Part shown: positions 12,701 through 22,461 of the stretch, one piece after another
How positions within the stretch are numbered: position 1 is the first letter of the stretch
Layout of the letters: every line of letters starts with the position of its first letter
Origin: Galdieria partita
Taxonomy: Eukaryota > Rhodophyta > Bangiophyceae > Galdieriales > Galdieriaceae
DNA length: 64,000 nt
Direction of reading: 5' to 3'
Assembly: GCA_025991245.1 (NCBI GenBank)
Contig: BQMJ01000056.1
Location: forward strand, 1 to 64,000
Position numbers and translations under genes: made by a program
The notes under the pieces: generated by a model
Told to the model about the DNA's origin: nothing
Database searches by the model: none
Seen by the model: only the letters and a program-made list of their open reading frames with translations

Positions 12701-13200
12701 TCTTGTATAATTAACTAGTCACGAAATTAAGCGTGTATTCATTCACGAACGCTAGACTTCTACGAAAATAAAATTTTAGCAACCGTACCCACCAGTATGA
12801 AGATCGATGGTTCAAGTAAACAGGGCATCAAGAATAAAATATTCATGTCTTGCTCAATTTTGCTTTGTAACGTAGGAAGATCCTGGAATATCTTGCACAT
12901 ATCTAGGAATGTTGCTCAGTAGAGTAATTTAATATGCTGAAAGGATCGCTGTCTAAAATGAGCAATGTATTTATAAATTCGTGGATAGTTGTCAATTGGT
13001 ATAATTTGTGCTTGTCAGCCTTTTTATAGAATTGTACGTTGTATAACTGGCTGTGATTTCCCAATAGAAAGACAGGGCTATTTAAGTGCCAACAGTAATA
13101 CTATTCAAACAATATCCTTTCCAAAACTGTGTCTCACAAACTGTCAACTGCTAAGTATTTATAGACTTGAGCACAAAAGACTAAGGTAGCCATTCCAAAC
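9774..13200. other. Gene-free AT-rich subtelomere with a fragment of the tandem element
   Basis: I see no supportable gene. The longest open frames (10062-10307 plus, 12094-12447 minus) match nothing I know and have biased, low-information composition. Around 10255-10650 there is a diverged fragment of the tandem element: ATTTCATTCTGTGAGTA (compare 7864), CCATAAAAAAGCCT (compare 4698 and 9172) and TTTGCTTTATGTCTAG (compare 4781), in the same order. The motif TGTCAATTG occurs four times, near 12072, 12467, 12623 and 12984, without further flanking similarity. Confidence 0.6.
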
Positions 13201-13319
13201 ATACACTATGCCGACGAGTTGCGAAGCCTCTCTTTTGTGAAAATTTTTCCCATCAGATGCTCCTTTTCTTCCAAGTTTTGTTTCGAATTTGCATCCTTCA
13301 AGTGACCTCGTCAAGTAAG

Positions 13320-14165
13320 ATTAGCAAACAACGACGTAAAGATGCTTCAAAGTGGGTGTACAAACTCTGTTCACGTCCGTTTTCGAAACAGCAACTCACA
13401 GTTGAACTGCGCAGTTCAGTGGCCACGAGCCAACCTCCCCTCTCCACTCGGACAATAGATTCTCAATAGACAAAAACTGACAATGACAGAAATCGGTTTT
13501 GTGAAGAACCGAAGAGAATCAACCCAGAATATATTCCGAATGTTACAAAAGATCTTGGTGATTGTTCCACGAGGGAGAGTCTTCAACAACTGTTTACAGG
13601 ACAACAGTTAGCTGAACAATTCAGTTCAAAGACCAAGTTCCATTGAAAGACTATATTGGGACAAAGATTCAGACTCAAAGACTATTTGGAGCCTTTGTGC
13701 CCACTGGTGCCTCAGCACTCCGAAGGAACAAAGTCTTCAAACAGACCAGAAACTAAAGATCAACAATTCTCTCGAACAGAACCTACGTTGCATTCGACAA
13801 GAACTTGGAAGCGACTTTGAGGTTCAAGCCAAGTCGTTGGCAGGAAACGACCAAAACAAACTGGGCCTTGGTTGGTATTTCAAAAAGTGCGAAATCATAA
13901 AACTTCAAAGTTTTTTTCGTACTAAAAAGTTCTCCTCTAAATTCAACTAATTATATTTTCATAAAAAGGAACAATTTTATCCACTTCAAAACAGGTGGTA
14001 ACAAAGCAACTACAGCCACAGTTGAGCAAAACAATCACAAAAGGAAGATTGGGCAAAGGGACGTTGAAGAGCTCTTCGAGCAAAAAGTGTACACGCCATA
14101 TAGTTTCATATGTACCTAGTGAAAACTTTCCAAGGGAACCTTCCACTCAAAGGTTTACCTAGAAT
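13320..14165. repeat. Dispersed repeat family R, copy 1
   Basis: This stretch aligns with 15480-16015 and 17925-18620. Shared landmarks in order: a CTCTC-rich stretch, AAACTGAC/AACCGACA, AGAATCAACCCAGAATA (here) against AAGAATCAACACAGAATA (near 15600) and ATCAACACAGAATCAA (near 18048), then GACCTTGATGA-like, AAGACTATTTGGAGCC, GATCAACAATTCTC, and near the 3' end CATATAGTTTC followed by CCAAGGG. Divergence is high, with many indels. No coding frame is shared between copies, so the copies look like decayed non-coding sequence, possibly old flanks of the NTPase family, because copy 3 ends just upstream of its first member. Confidence 0.65.
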
Positions 14166-14629
14166 ACTACTGATTCTCTAACGTTGCATTATTTAAAGAG
14201 AACCGTTGTGTTAGAATGATCGTTGACATACCGCTGAGAGTAAAGCCCGCCATTGTATAGTGAGATAAACTCACCTTTGTTATTTACCTTGAAGATTTAC
14301 TGGCTTCAAATTGATTTGGAGAACGTTGAGCTCTAGTCGATAGGAATCATTTCAAGAAAGTATAATCTGCCACTTTCAAGAAGAAGAGCGTGTTTCCCAC
14401 GACTTGGAACGAGTGGGTGTGCAGTCGCCAAGTTGTCATAGAGAAATTTCGGCAAGTAGAGTGAACACTTGTGCTGATCAATGTCTAGCTGAACTGTTTG
14501 CAACTTGGAGGACTGTGAGTGTTGTGTTACTAGTATCAGGGACTTTTTAGACTTTTGCAGATTTGAGTTTATACACTCTGGTCGAGTGTTTCAGTTAACA
14601 ACAAAACGTTTAAGTACACGTTGGAAGTG

Positions 14630-15290
14630 ACACATGTATATAATTTGTATTTTGCCTACAAGTATGTTGATAAAGAATCCAGTCGAGTTTCTCAATTTGC
14701 TTGAATACATAGACCAAGTGTCGCATATTCTATTTTTGTATAATTGTATTGCAAAAATAAAGAATCAGTTGTTGACTCTCTCTATTTTGTATAAAAGCTA
14801 TATATGAAAACTGTCCATAATAGCATAGCGTCACGACTCACATAGTAAGTATCGTTGCAAGATCCTTGCCTTGTTTGTCCCTTGACAACAAAAGTCACCA
14901 ACACAGATCCTCGGCACACTTCCTCCAATATATCTAAAACAGCGCAAAGTTTCAGACAGTCTATGTTTCACAAAACTCAACAATCTACCACGGAAAATTC
15001 TAGAAACACTAGAGCAGTCCAAACTTGAAAAAACATAACCAAGTTGTCAAGGGTGGCTTCCCAAGACAACAATTTGTCTGTGCTAGTAAAACCATAAAAC
15101 AAAGAGCAAAAAGGAAAGAAAGCAGCAACTCCTAAATTTTTCAACCATACCCAGAGTACTTGAACACGCTATGAAGCTAGTACCGGAACTCACTCTCTAG
15201 TTCCCTCAGAGTTTCTTGGATAAACAACACAGACGCATCTACAAAAGTTCTATTAAAACTCTGCTCTCATAAAAAAAATTTCAAAGTTAG
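14630..15290. repeat. Dispersed repeat family S, copy 1
   Basis: This stretch is colinear with 28866-29460. Both contain TATGTTGATAAAGAA, AGACC(A/G)AGTGT, ATAATTGTATTGCAAA against ACAATTGAATTGCAAA, AATCA(G/A)TTGTTGACTC, GACTCACATA(G/A)TAAGTA, AGTTGTCAAG and CTAGTAAAAC in the same order. No conserved open frame is present. Copy 2 lies downstream of the third NTPase paralog, so the family may mark duplicated subtelomeric blocks that carried such genes. Confidence 0.7.
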
Positions 15291-15479
15291 CTAGTTCCTA
15301 CATATATTCTAAAAAGCAGTGACAAATCTCAAAGTTGGATAGGTTGTACAATTTTGAAACATATCAACTGGTCAAGCACTCAAACAGTCATAAAGCTTGA
15401 TCTAATTCCCAGTCAACTAGCTCATATATTACAACTTTCGTGATTTCTTCAAGTAGGTCAACGTAAGGTTGAAAGCTGC

Positions 15480-16015
15480 CATCAGCACCTCGTCTATTCC
15501 AACCAAAGCAATTCGCTCCTCTCTCCTCTCCAGTTGGGTGAGACTCGAAATGGTCATAAACCGACAAATAAAGGAACTGGTTGTTTGAAAAACACAAGAA
15601 TCAACACAGAATATACTTCGAGTGCTACAAAAGACCTTGATGAGTGTGCCACAAAAGAAGATTCATAGCAGTAATTCACAAGACTTTACTTTGTAGTATA
15701 CTTGGACTTGAAAAACCAAGTTACAATACAAGACTATATAGGGAACAGGGGTTCAAACTTGAAAATAATTGGGAGCTTTTTACGCCGACTTTTCTTTTTA
15801 TAGCACTCTACATAGTAAAAAACGCCTTTAAGCTTACCAGAAAATATAGAGCAACAGTTTTCAACAAAGATCCAAGTTGAGGTACGTTCAACATGAACTT
15901 GGACTCAAGACAAGTATTTTTCAAGCTTTGTGGAACTCAAATTTCAAGTCTTTGAAAGTTTACAACCAATAATAGCAGGTCTTGGATGGCAAAGTTTGGT
16001 CTTGAAGAGTTTCAC
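15480..16015. repeat. Dispersed repeat family R, copy 2
   Basis: This is a diverged direct repeat of 13320-14165 and 17925-18620. It carries CTCCTCTCTCCTCTCC, AAACCGACAAATAAAGGAAC, ATCAACACAGAATATAC, AAAGACCTTGATGA, AAGACTATATAGGGA, then GGGAGC and AACAAAGATCCAAGTTGAG. The 3' part seen in copies 1 and 3 is missing or too diverged to recognise. No gene is evident. Confidence 0.55.
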
Positions 16016-16479
16016 GTTGGAACCCACTGTTTGACGCTTTAGGCATCTTTGAACAAATTTATCGTTTTGCTTTGAGGCAGTATCATTCCATTGAAGCGGA
16101 ATTATTGTACTTTTTCCACTGAATCTTGAATCTTTACAATGCTACTCTCCAACAAAATGAATTGAGTAAATATTTAGCTTCTTTTTTTCTTCTATCAAGT
16201 ACTTGAATAGTTCTTGTGATTCTAAACTCATCTGTCTATGGTCCCAATTATACAATACTTGTATTCATTTAGGCAATTCTTTTCAGACGAATTGGACTCG
16301 AAACCCAATTCTTCTTTATAAGGATGTTTCAAATCCATTTTACATAGAAAAACGTTTAAAATTGTCGATTGCCAGATTCATTCGAGTTGGATCATTTTTG
16401 TAAGCTCCAAGTATACCATATTATTATTTCTATTGATGATACTAAAATGGCTATGATGAAGATTATGATGGCTGTTACG

Positions 16480-16790
16480 CTGGTAGTCTTCTTGAATTCC
16501 CAAAAATCAGCTTTGCGTTTTGGTAGAAAGTTTTTGAGTCTCTTTTTATCTATTCCCAACAGGGTTGAACTTAGAATCACTTTGTCGGCTTCTCAATATG
16601 TACTCTTATAACTTTCTTGTTCAATTTTTATTTTTTAAGAATAATTGAATTGAGATATTCTTCGTCAGATAGGCTTTTTTGTTCATATATTAGAAAGCAG
16701 TTGATTTTTTGTTCCTGTTTTTTCTATTACTACTGTCTTTCTCCCTTCTGTGTTTAGACATAAAGTTGGACTATCGTTTGAATCCAATTA
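16480..16790. repeat. Diverged fragment of the tandem subtelomeric element
   Basis: This stretch aligns with 3525-3800 of copy A and 7930-8210 of copy B. Shared landmarks in order: GTTTTGGTA, TATCTATTC, ACTTTGTCGGCTT, TTGTTCAATT, TTTAAGAAT, ATTGAATT, TAGGCT and CTTTTGTGTTT/CTTCTGTGTTT. It lies 6-7 kb inside the last full copy in the same orientation, so the element once reached further in, or a piece moved. Confidence 0.65.
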
Positions 16791-17924
16791 TTACTTAGTG
16801 GCTTCTCCTTGTATATTATGATGATCTCTATTGTGCAATCTCTTGGCCTTTTTTGTTGTTACTTTTTGCAACTTTTCACTATTCGAGGAATAAAAATGAA
16901 TGTATTCTCTTTCTGTTCCATATTCTCTTACACACTGATAAAGTTTCAAAGTTTTGCTAAAAAAGAGTTTCAAGACGAGAAGAGTTTCAATGACACATGA
17001 AATAGAGTGAAAAATAACAGTTAAATGTTTACCTTTTGAGTATACAAAGTCCTAAAAACCAACAACTTTCTTTAGAATTCTTGATCTTCCGAGCAAAATT
17101 CATCAATCCATAGAATAATTCAGGAAATTCTCTTTGAGTAGTAGCTGATTGAAAGAGTTATATTCCCCTTTCCTTCACCATGCATATTTCTTTGCAAACA
17201 ATCTATAGATATCGTGAATACGGTAAAAGAACTGAAATGAAAAGATAGAGCATGTATGATTCACCGAACTCAATGTGTTGGCAAATTTGGATTCAAACTA
17301 TTTCCCTAAGCAGCTTTAGAATGTGGAATATTCATCAAATATGATATATCTTTGAAGCAATCTTTTTTATTTCATCTCATTCACTCAATCCTTTACTAGA
17401 CAACTTGTTTCGAATACAATATTTTTCAAGATCTCTGCACTTTGTCAATTTATCGTAGTGTTCAAGGTTTATTCTCGTAGCGAATATTTCTTCCTTTGCT
17501 TTAGTTTTCAAAATACTTTGGATATTTATCAAACGATCTATTTAGTTTGCTTTTATGTTTTCGCCAATATAGATAAAATAAATCTTTCCATAAGTAAGTA
17601 TTTACAACTATCTCAGGTCAAAAGGAGTCGACAATGTTACCATTCCAGAAATATCCTCTTTAACACTATTCTTATCTGTAGAACAAAGAATGTTCAAAGC
17701 TACGGTAATTCTTTCCAAAAAGCTCCCACTTTCCATTCGTAGCAAAGCTTCTCCAGACATTCGTTTCTTCTTTCCAATTCTGGGCTTTGAATTGACCAAA
17801 GATGAACTCTTGGTCGTTTGCACTCCAAGTGCTATCCTCAGGTAAAGGCAATGAGGAAACAAGCAAAAATGGCACAAAGACTTTTTGTACGATCAAATTG
17901 AGTCTAATTGTGCTTTTTGCAGAG
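16791..17924. other. Gene-free stretch
   Basis: This is AT-rich sequence with only short open frames on both strands, which overlap each other near 17600-17900 and match nothing I know. No repeat, RNA gene or promoter could be identified. Confidence 0.4.
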
Positions 17925-18620
17925 CAGGAGTAGGAGTAGCTTTTGAAGTTCGCAGCCCAGTTTTCAAGGGCGGTCTCTTCTCTCCATTTGGAAAATCAGA
18001 CCTTTACTAGACATAAACTGACTAACAAGAAACCGGCAGGGTGTTCGATCAACACAGAATCAATTTTCAATGTAGATAAGGACCTCGATGACTGAAGTAA
18101 AAACGAGGATTCTTAACAACATCACAAGACATCTACAAGTGACAAGTATTCAAACTCAAAGACAACTAGGAGCCTCATTATCTAGGCGATTTTTCACGAT
18201 ATTACGCATATTAAATACCTTCATAGAGGCCAAAACATAAGGATCAACAGTTCTCAAAGTGGTTCTGAGCTGCAAAGTACATAAGTTGGGACCGAAAAGG
18301 TACCTTTGTATGCCACATAAAACTCAAGGTTAAAGCCCATTCATTGAAGGCTAAGACCAAACGAATAAACGGTTTCGACAATACTAAAAAAGAATCAAAA
18401 ACTTCTATATGCAATTTTCAAAAGATTTCTTGTTAAAATTCGAACAAGGAAAAGTCTATAAGGAAACGTTACTTTAAATAGGATATCAGTAAAGCTACTT
18501 AGCCATGAGTTCCACAACCACAACAATGAAACCGTTGCTATAAGCCAATACAGGTGTGCGTTGGTTATCTTTTGGAAGTTACAAACCATATAGTTTCTTA
18601 GCGAAAGGCTAGCCAAGTTT
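17925..18620. repeat. Dispersed repeat family R, copy 3
   Basis: This stretch aligns with 13320-14165: CTCTTCTCTCC, AAACTGACTAACAAG, ATCAACACAGAATCAA, GACCTCGATGACTGA, TCAAACTCAAAGACAACTAGGAGCC, AAGGATCAACAGTTCTC and CATATAGTTTCTTAG occur in the same order. It ends about 220 bp before the first NTPase gene and may contain part of that gene's old 5' flank. Confidence 0.6.
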
Positions 18621-18838
18621 TTTAGAAAGCTTAATTGACAAAGAGCTTAAGCGAAATAGTGCTAAAAAAAACTGAAAAGTGAAAACTAAATATATTTCAT
18701 AAAATAAAACATATACGTGGTAGTTTATGATTCTTCCAATACCAAAGCAAGTTTATTTTAGTGCTATTTATCTTTTTATAATCGAGAAATTCTTTGAAGC
18801 ACCAACGACCACATCTTTCCGATTTTGTTTTGGCGACG

Positions 18839-21505
18839 ATGACGAGTTTGGGTGGAAGGAGTCGTGTTGGCTATTCAGGGATTGAATACCCTCTTGTCAA
18901 CCGAGAATCAGCGATATTACAAGTTCTGGAAGCTTTTGAATCTTCGTATCTTTTGGATGAAAGAGGTATACCTCAAACTCCTCGACCTCACATAAGCTAC
19001 GCTCCGCAAATGTATGGGAGCGGCAAAAGCGCCTTCGGGGAGAACTTCCGAAGGTTCCTTTCCATCAACAAAGAACGTATTTTGCGTTATGTAGATACTA
19101 GGAAGAAGTTTCCTGGCTTTGCAATGGGGGAGAATGTAGGAGAACGAGCTCTAGACGCACTGTTAAACGAGACTTTATATGTTATGTTGAATCTTCTCGA
19201 TGTGCCGAGAGGAACATGTTTTGAAGATACACTTTTGGAGTGGATAAGCAAGAAAGCTCTTTCCCAGTTTCCAAACAGTGCAGATTTACTTTCTCAAGTT
19301 CTTTCTTATATTGGAAGTCCAGAAGAATGGTTTCAGAAACTCTTGCAAGTCACCAAGAAACGTTATTTATATTTGTTTATTGATGAAATTGGAGCTTTAG
19401 AAGGCGACAAATTCAAAATGTTTCAGGATTTGATGGTTTCACAAGGGGCAAATCGACTGCACAACGTGTACCGTGCCTTCTTTAGAGTTTTATCAGTGGT
19501 TGTAAGTAAACCTTTTGTCATTTGTATTGTTGCGGGGAGATCGGATTGTATAATTAGTAGAGAAGAGGATGCAATGCCTTCCCGAATAGCGTTAAATTTT
19601 CTTCGGCTGGATCCTTTTTCAGAAGCAACTGTCAAGTACTTTATACAGAATGCTACTTGTCATAATGTACCTATTCTAAAAGTATTGTTTCCGAGTCATC
19701 CTGAGGGACATGATTGGTTCTTCAAACAAGTATATGATTATACAGGTGGTGTTCCTTACTATGTTGTTCATGTTTTAAATGAATTGGGAAAGGCATGTGA
19801 GAGTTGTAATAGTTTTTGTGATCTTTCAGAGGATGAAATGAAAGAGGAAATGGAGAAAATTGCTCCGACTACTTCTCTCGTAGTAACTCTTTCTCGTATG
19901 ACACCCGAATCAATGATTGTTTTTTCTTCAATGCTTCTTGCGAGTATTTTAGAATTTCGTATTCCAAAGAGAGAGACTCTATTTGGTGGTTTAGGAACAG
20001 GAAGCCATTCTGAATATGTTTTGGATATTGCCAACCATTTTGGTTTTTATTATGTGAGTTGCTCGAGAGATGAACAAGACGAAGCAAGCAGGATACCTGT
20101 TAGAGGCAGAAATGAAACGTTTTTCAAGTTGGTTTTTCCAAAGATTGTACTAAAGCATATTCAATCGCGATATTGGACTATTCCTCCTCTTCGATTTGTT
20201 TGTAGTTTATTTTCATCGATCAGTCGATTTGATTCACCTTCCAGTCGTGGTTTCAAATTTGAAATTATATTTACTCTTATTCTTTATGTTCGATGGTGTT
20301 TCTGTTCCAAACTTGGAGAATTGAGTATATTTCGACATAGTTTTGTCGAACATATATCAATAGAATCTACTCAAACCATTGGCAGCTTAAAAGTGGATCC
20401 TATTCCCAATTATGTTCCAGCATTTAGTTCGACAGTGAGTAGAACCCATAGTGCTAACGAAGCAACTTACCATGTCAATGCTTGGAAACCATTTTTTGAA
20501 AAGTATTTATCAAAAGATGGAATATTTGTTCCCATTCGACAAAATTCCAATGGACCTGATGTTCTTATTCGAGTCACAGATATGAAAGGCAATTCTTTCC
20601 TTGCTATTCAAGATGAATCTTCTTCAGAGCAAACACCGATGGAGACTGAAACCACCAAGAAGAGAGTATATTTGATAGGTGCTGCATTGAAATGTTTTCA
20701 GTTGTCAAGTTCTGGTGGTGGACGTTCAATGATTAAGGCAGAAGTTGCCAAATTTTTACATCCAGTGGCGTCACAGCTTGAATTGGAACAGAATAATTTA
20801 ACAGCCATTCAGTTGATTGTAAGCAACAAGTATACTGAAGAAGTTTCCAGACAATTTCGTGATAATCAGAATTGGATATTGAATAGTGGAGTTTATTATG
20901 AAGACAACAATAATAATATTGTTTACAGTTCTATCAACTCTGAAAGACAACCACAGAATATACGAGAAGAATGGTTATGGATACCTCCTCATTGTCAAGT
21001 TGTAGTATGTTCCACTACATCTTTGCGAACTTTTTTAGGTTGCAAGGCTAGTGAAGATCTTGAAAGAGTATTTGGAGAAAATGCTGGATGGTTGGAACAA
21101 CTGAAACCACTTTATGATTTGTTGAGCAATTCGTTTGTAGATTTATTAAGACGTATTCCATTTGAAGAATCTGAAAGGAATAGTGGAAGGATGGAAAGAA
21201 GAAATACTCGTCCAAGGATGGATATGAATGTGATGCAAGTGGAAGATACGAGAGGAGAATCAACTATTTCTGTTGCGAGCTCAGTGCAAGTTTCTTTTGA
21301 CTGGATGAACTTTTTGAAAGTATATTGTCATTTAACTGAGGAAGAATCAACTCAATGTTACGAATGTCTATGCAAGTTTTCGGAGCGAGACATGGGAGTC
21401 ATAGACTCGAACATATTAGAGCAGATGGGTATTGATGATTCCTTGTTGCAATTCAAAGTTTTTGCTGGTATGAGAACTTATATAAAAGATAGGCAAAGTA
21501 CTTGA
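18839..21505 (+). CDS. RHS/Crinkler-like P-loop NTPase with nuclease-like domain and C-terminal SAM-like domain
   Basis: The protein has 888 residues in a single exon. I start at the first ATG in frame (18839), inside GGCGACGATGA, a context shared with the paralog at 22462. Seen: a Walker A motif MYGSGKS near residue 60; a Walker B motif LFIDEIGALEG near 182; an NTPase helical region to about 500; then GPDVLIRV near 572 and YLIGAALKC near 610, which resemble the PD and xK strands of a PD-(D/E)XK fold; and a tail at about 821-885 that looks like a SAM domain (DWMNFLK..., then NILEQMGIDD). Known: STAND-like NTPases joined to restriction-like nucleases form the Crinkler/RHS class, often subtelomeric and fast-evolving. 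Inferred: this gene belongs to that class. In the nuclease-like strand an alanine stands where the acidic residue is expected, so catalysis is doubtful. Its role in this organism is unknown. Confidence 0.75.
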   Translation: MTSLGGRSRVGYSGIEYPLVNRESAILQVLEAFESSYLLDERGIPQTPRPHISYAPQMYGSGKSAFGENFRRFLSINKERILRYVDTRKKFPGFAMGENVGERALDALLNETLYVMLNLLDVPRGTCFEDTLLEWISKKALSQFPNSADLLSQVLSYIGSPEEWFQKLLQVTKKRYLYLFIDEIGALEGDKFKMFQDLMVSQGANRLHNVYRAFFRVLSVVVSKPFVICIVAGRSDCIISREEDAMPSRIALNFLRLDPFSEATVKYFIQNATCHNVPILKVLFPSHPEGHDWFFKQVYDYTGGVPYYVVHVLNELGKACESCNSFCDLSEDEMKEEMEKIAPTTSLVVTLSRMTPESMIVFSSMLLASILEFRIPKRETLFGGLGTGSHSEYVLDIANHFGFYYVSCSRDEQDEASRIPVRGRNETFFKLVFPKIVLKHIQSRYWTIPPLRFVCSLFSSISRFDSPSSRGFKFEIIFTLILYVRWCFCSKLGELSIFRHSFVEHISIESTQTIGSLKVDPIPNYVPAFSSTVSRTHSANEATYHVNAWKPFFEKYLSKDGIFVPIRQNSNGPDVLIRVTDMKGNSFLAIQDESSSEQTPMETETTKKRVYLIGAALKCFQLSSSGGGRSMIKAEVAKFLHPVASQLELEQNNLTAIQLIVSNKYTEEVSRQFRDNQNWILNSGVYYEDNNNNIVYSSINSERQPQNIREEWLWIPPHCQVVVCSTTSLRTFLGCKASEDLERVFGENAGWLEQLKPLYDLLSNSFVDLLRRIPFEESERNSGRMERRNTRPRMDMNVMQVEDTRGESTISVASSVQVSFDWMNFLKVYCHLTEEESTQCYECLCKFSERDMGVIDSNILEQMGIDDSLLQFKVFAGMRTYIKDRQST

Positions 21506-22461
21506 GTTTTTTATATCCAAGTTTCGCTTCCTTTTGATTTTCTCTGTCACACTTTATGATCTTTATAGAGTTGAATGCATGTGGAGAATATGAAAAAGCT
21601 GTCAGTTGTTCACTTCTTATATAATACTCAACATCTTGTAGTGTATCATACAGGAGAATGACTTGGAAGACACAAGTTCATTTGTTTCAACATTTGTATC
21701 TCTTTCTCTGAAAGTATTTCACATATGGTACTCGCTATTTGAACTATGCAATATCCTCTTTTTTTGACGGAAATGGTTCTCATGACGATATCTCTCAAGC
21801 CCTTTGGTCTCTGTTGTGCTGCCCTTTATGGAAAAGAACAGTTACTTTGATCAACCGAAATAGACAAAAACAGCATAAAACAAGTTTCTATTGTCTATAA
21901 CTGTTGTAAAAAAGTGACAAAGAGATCAAGCTGCAGTAGAAACTATTCCATTGGGACCGTTATTCAAGGTTTCCTCGAGTGGGCTTGGAATAACATCTCT
22001 TTATCTAGATAGTTCAAGATACTTGTACAAGATTATTTGTGAAAACTTAAAGCGCTATAAACGAGGTCTTTGAAAACTGGTATCTTGCAAGAGAGAGAGA
22101 GATACACAGGAGTCAGCAAAGTACAATTGCAGAGAAAAGTACCGCATTGCAAGGACCAAACACAGATGTCTCCAAATACTATGCTCAAAGGTGTCTTTTG
22201 ATCTCGCATATCTACTATGAACACAAGAGTCGTTCTCGATAGAGATATATCTCTTTCTTAAAGCTCTAATAACTGTTGAATACAACAGCTGGAAAGGTAT
22301 CTGGACGAACGAAGACACATCACAAGTTTCTGCTCATATTTCAAAGACACTCTTCTTTGAATTCAACAACAGAAAGTACAACACCCGTCGCACAAGTATG
22401 GAACTAAGTGTCCTTCGGAATATCCTTTTTGACGCATATTATCGATTTCGTTTTGGCGACG
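21506..22461. other. Spacer between the two intact NTPase paralogs
   Basis: This holds the 3' flank of the first paralog and the 5' flank of the second. No gene is recognisable; the open frames at 22033-22318 on the minus strand overlap each other and look like chance. The last 25 bases before the ATG (TCGATTTCGTTTTGGCGACG) closely match those before the first paralog (CCGATTTTGTTTTGGCGACG), a conserved leader or start context. A GA run lies near 22091. Confidence 0.5.

Noticed and set aside
17608-17896. Two overlapping minus-strand open frames of 74-89 codons
   Set aside because: They overlap in different frames and show no known motif; at most one could be real and neither is supported.
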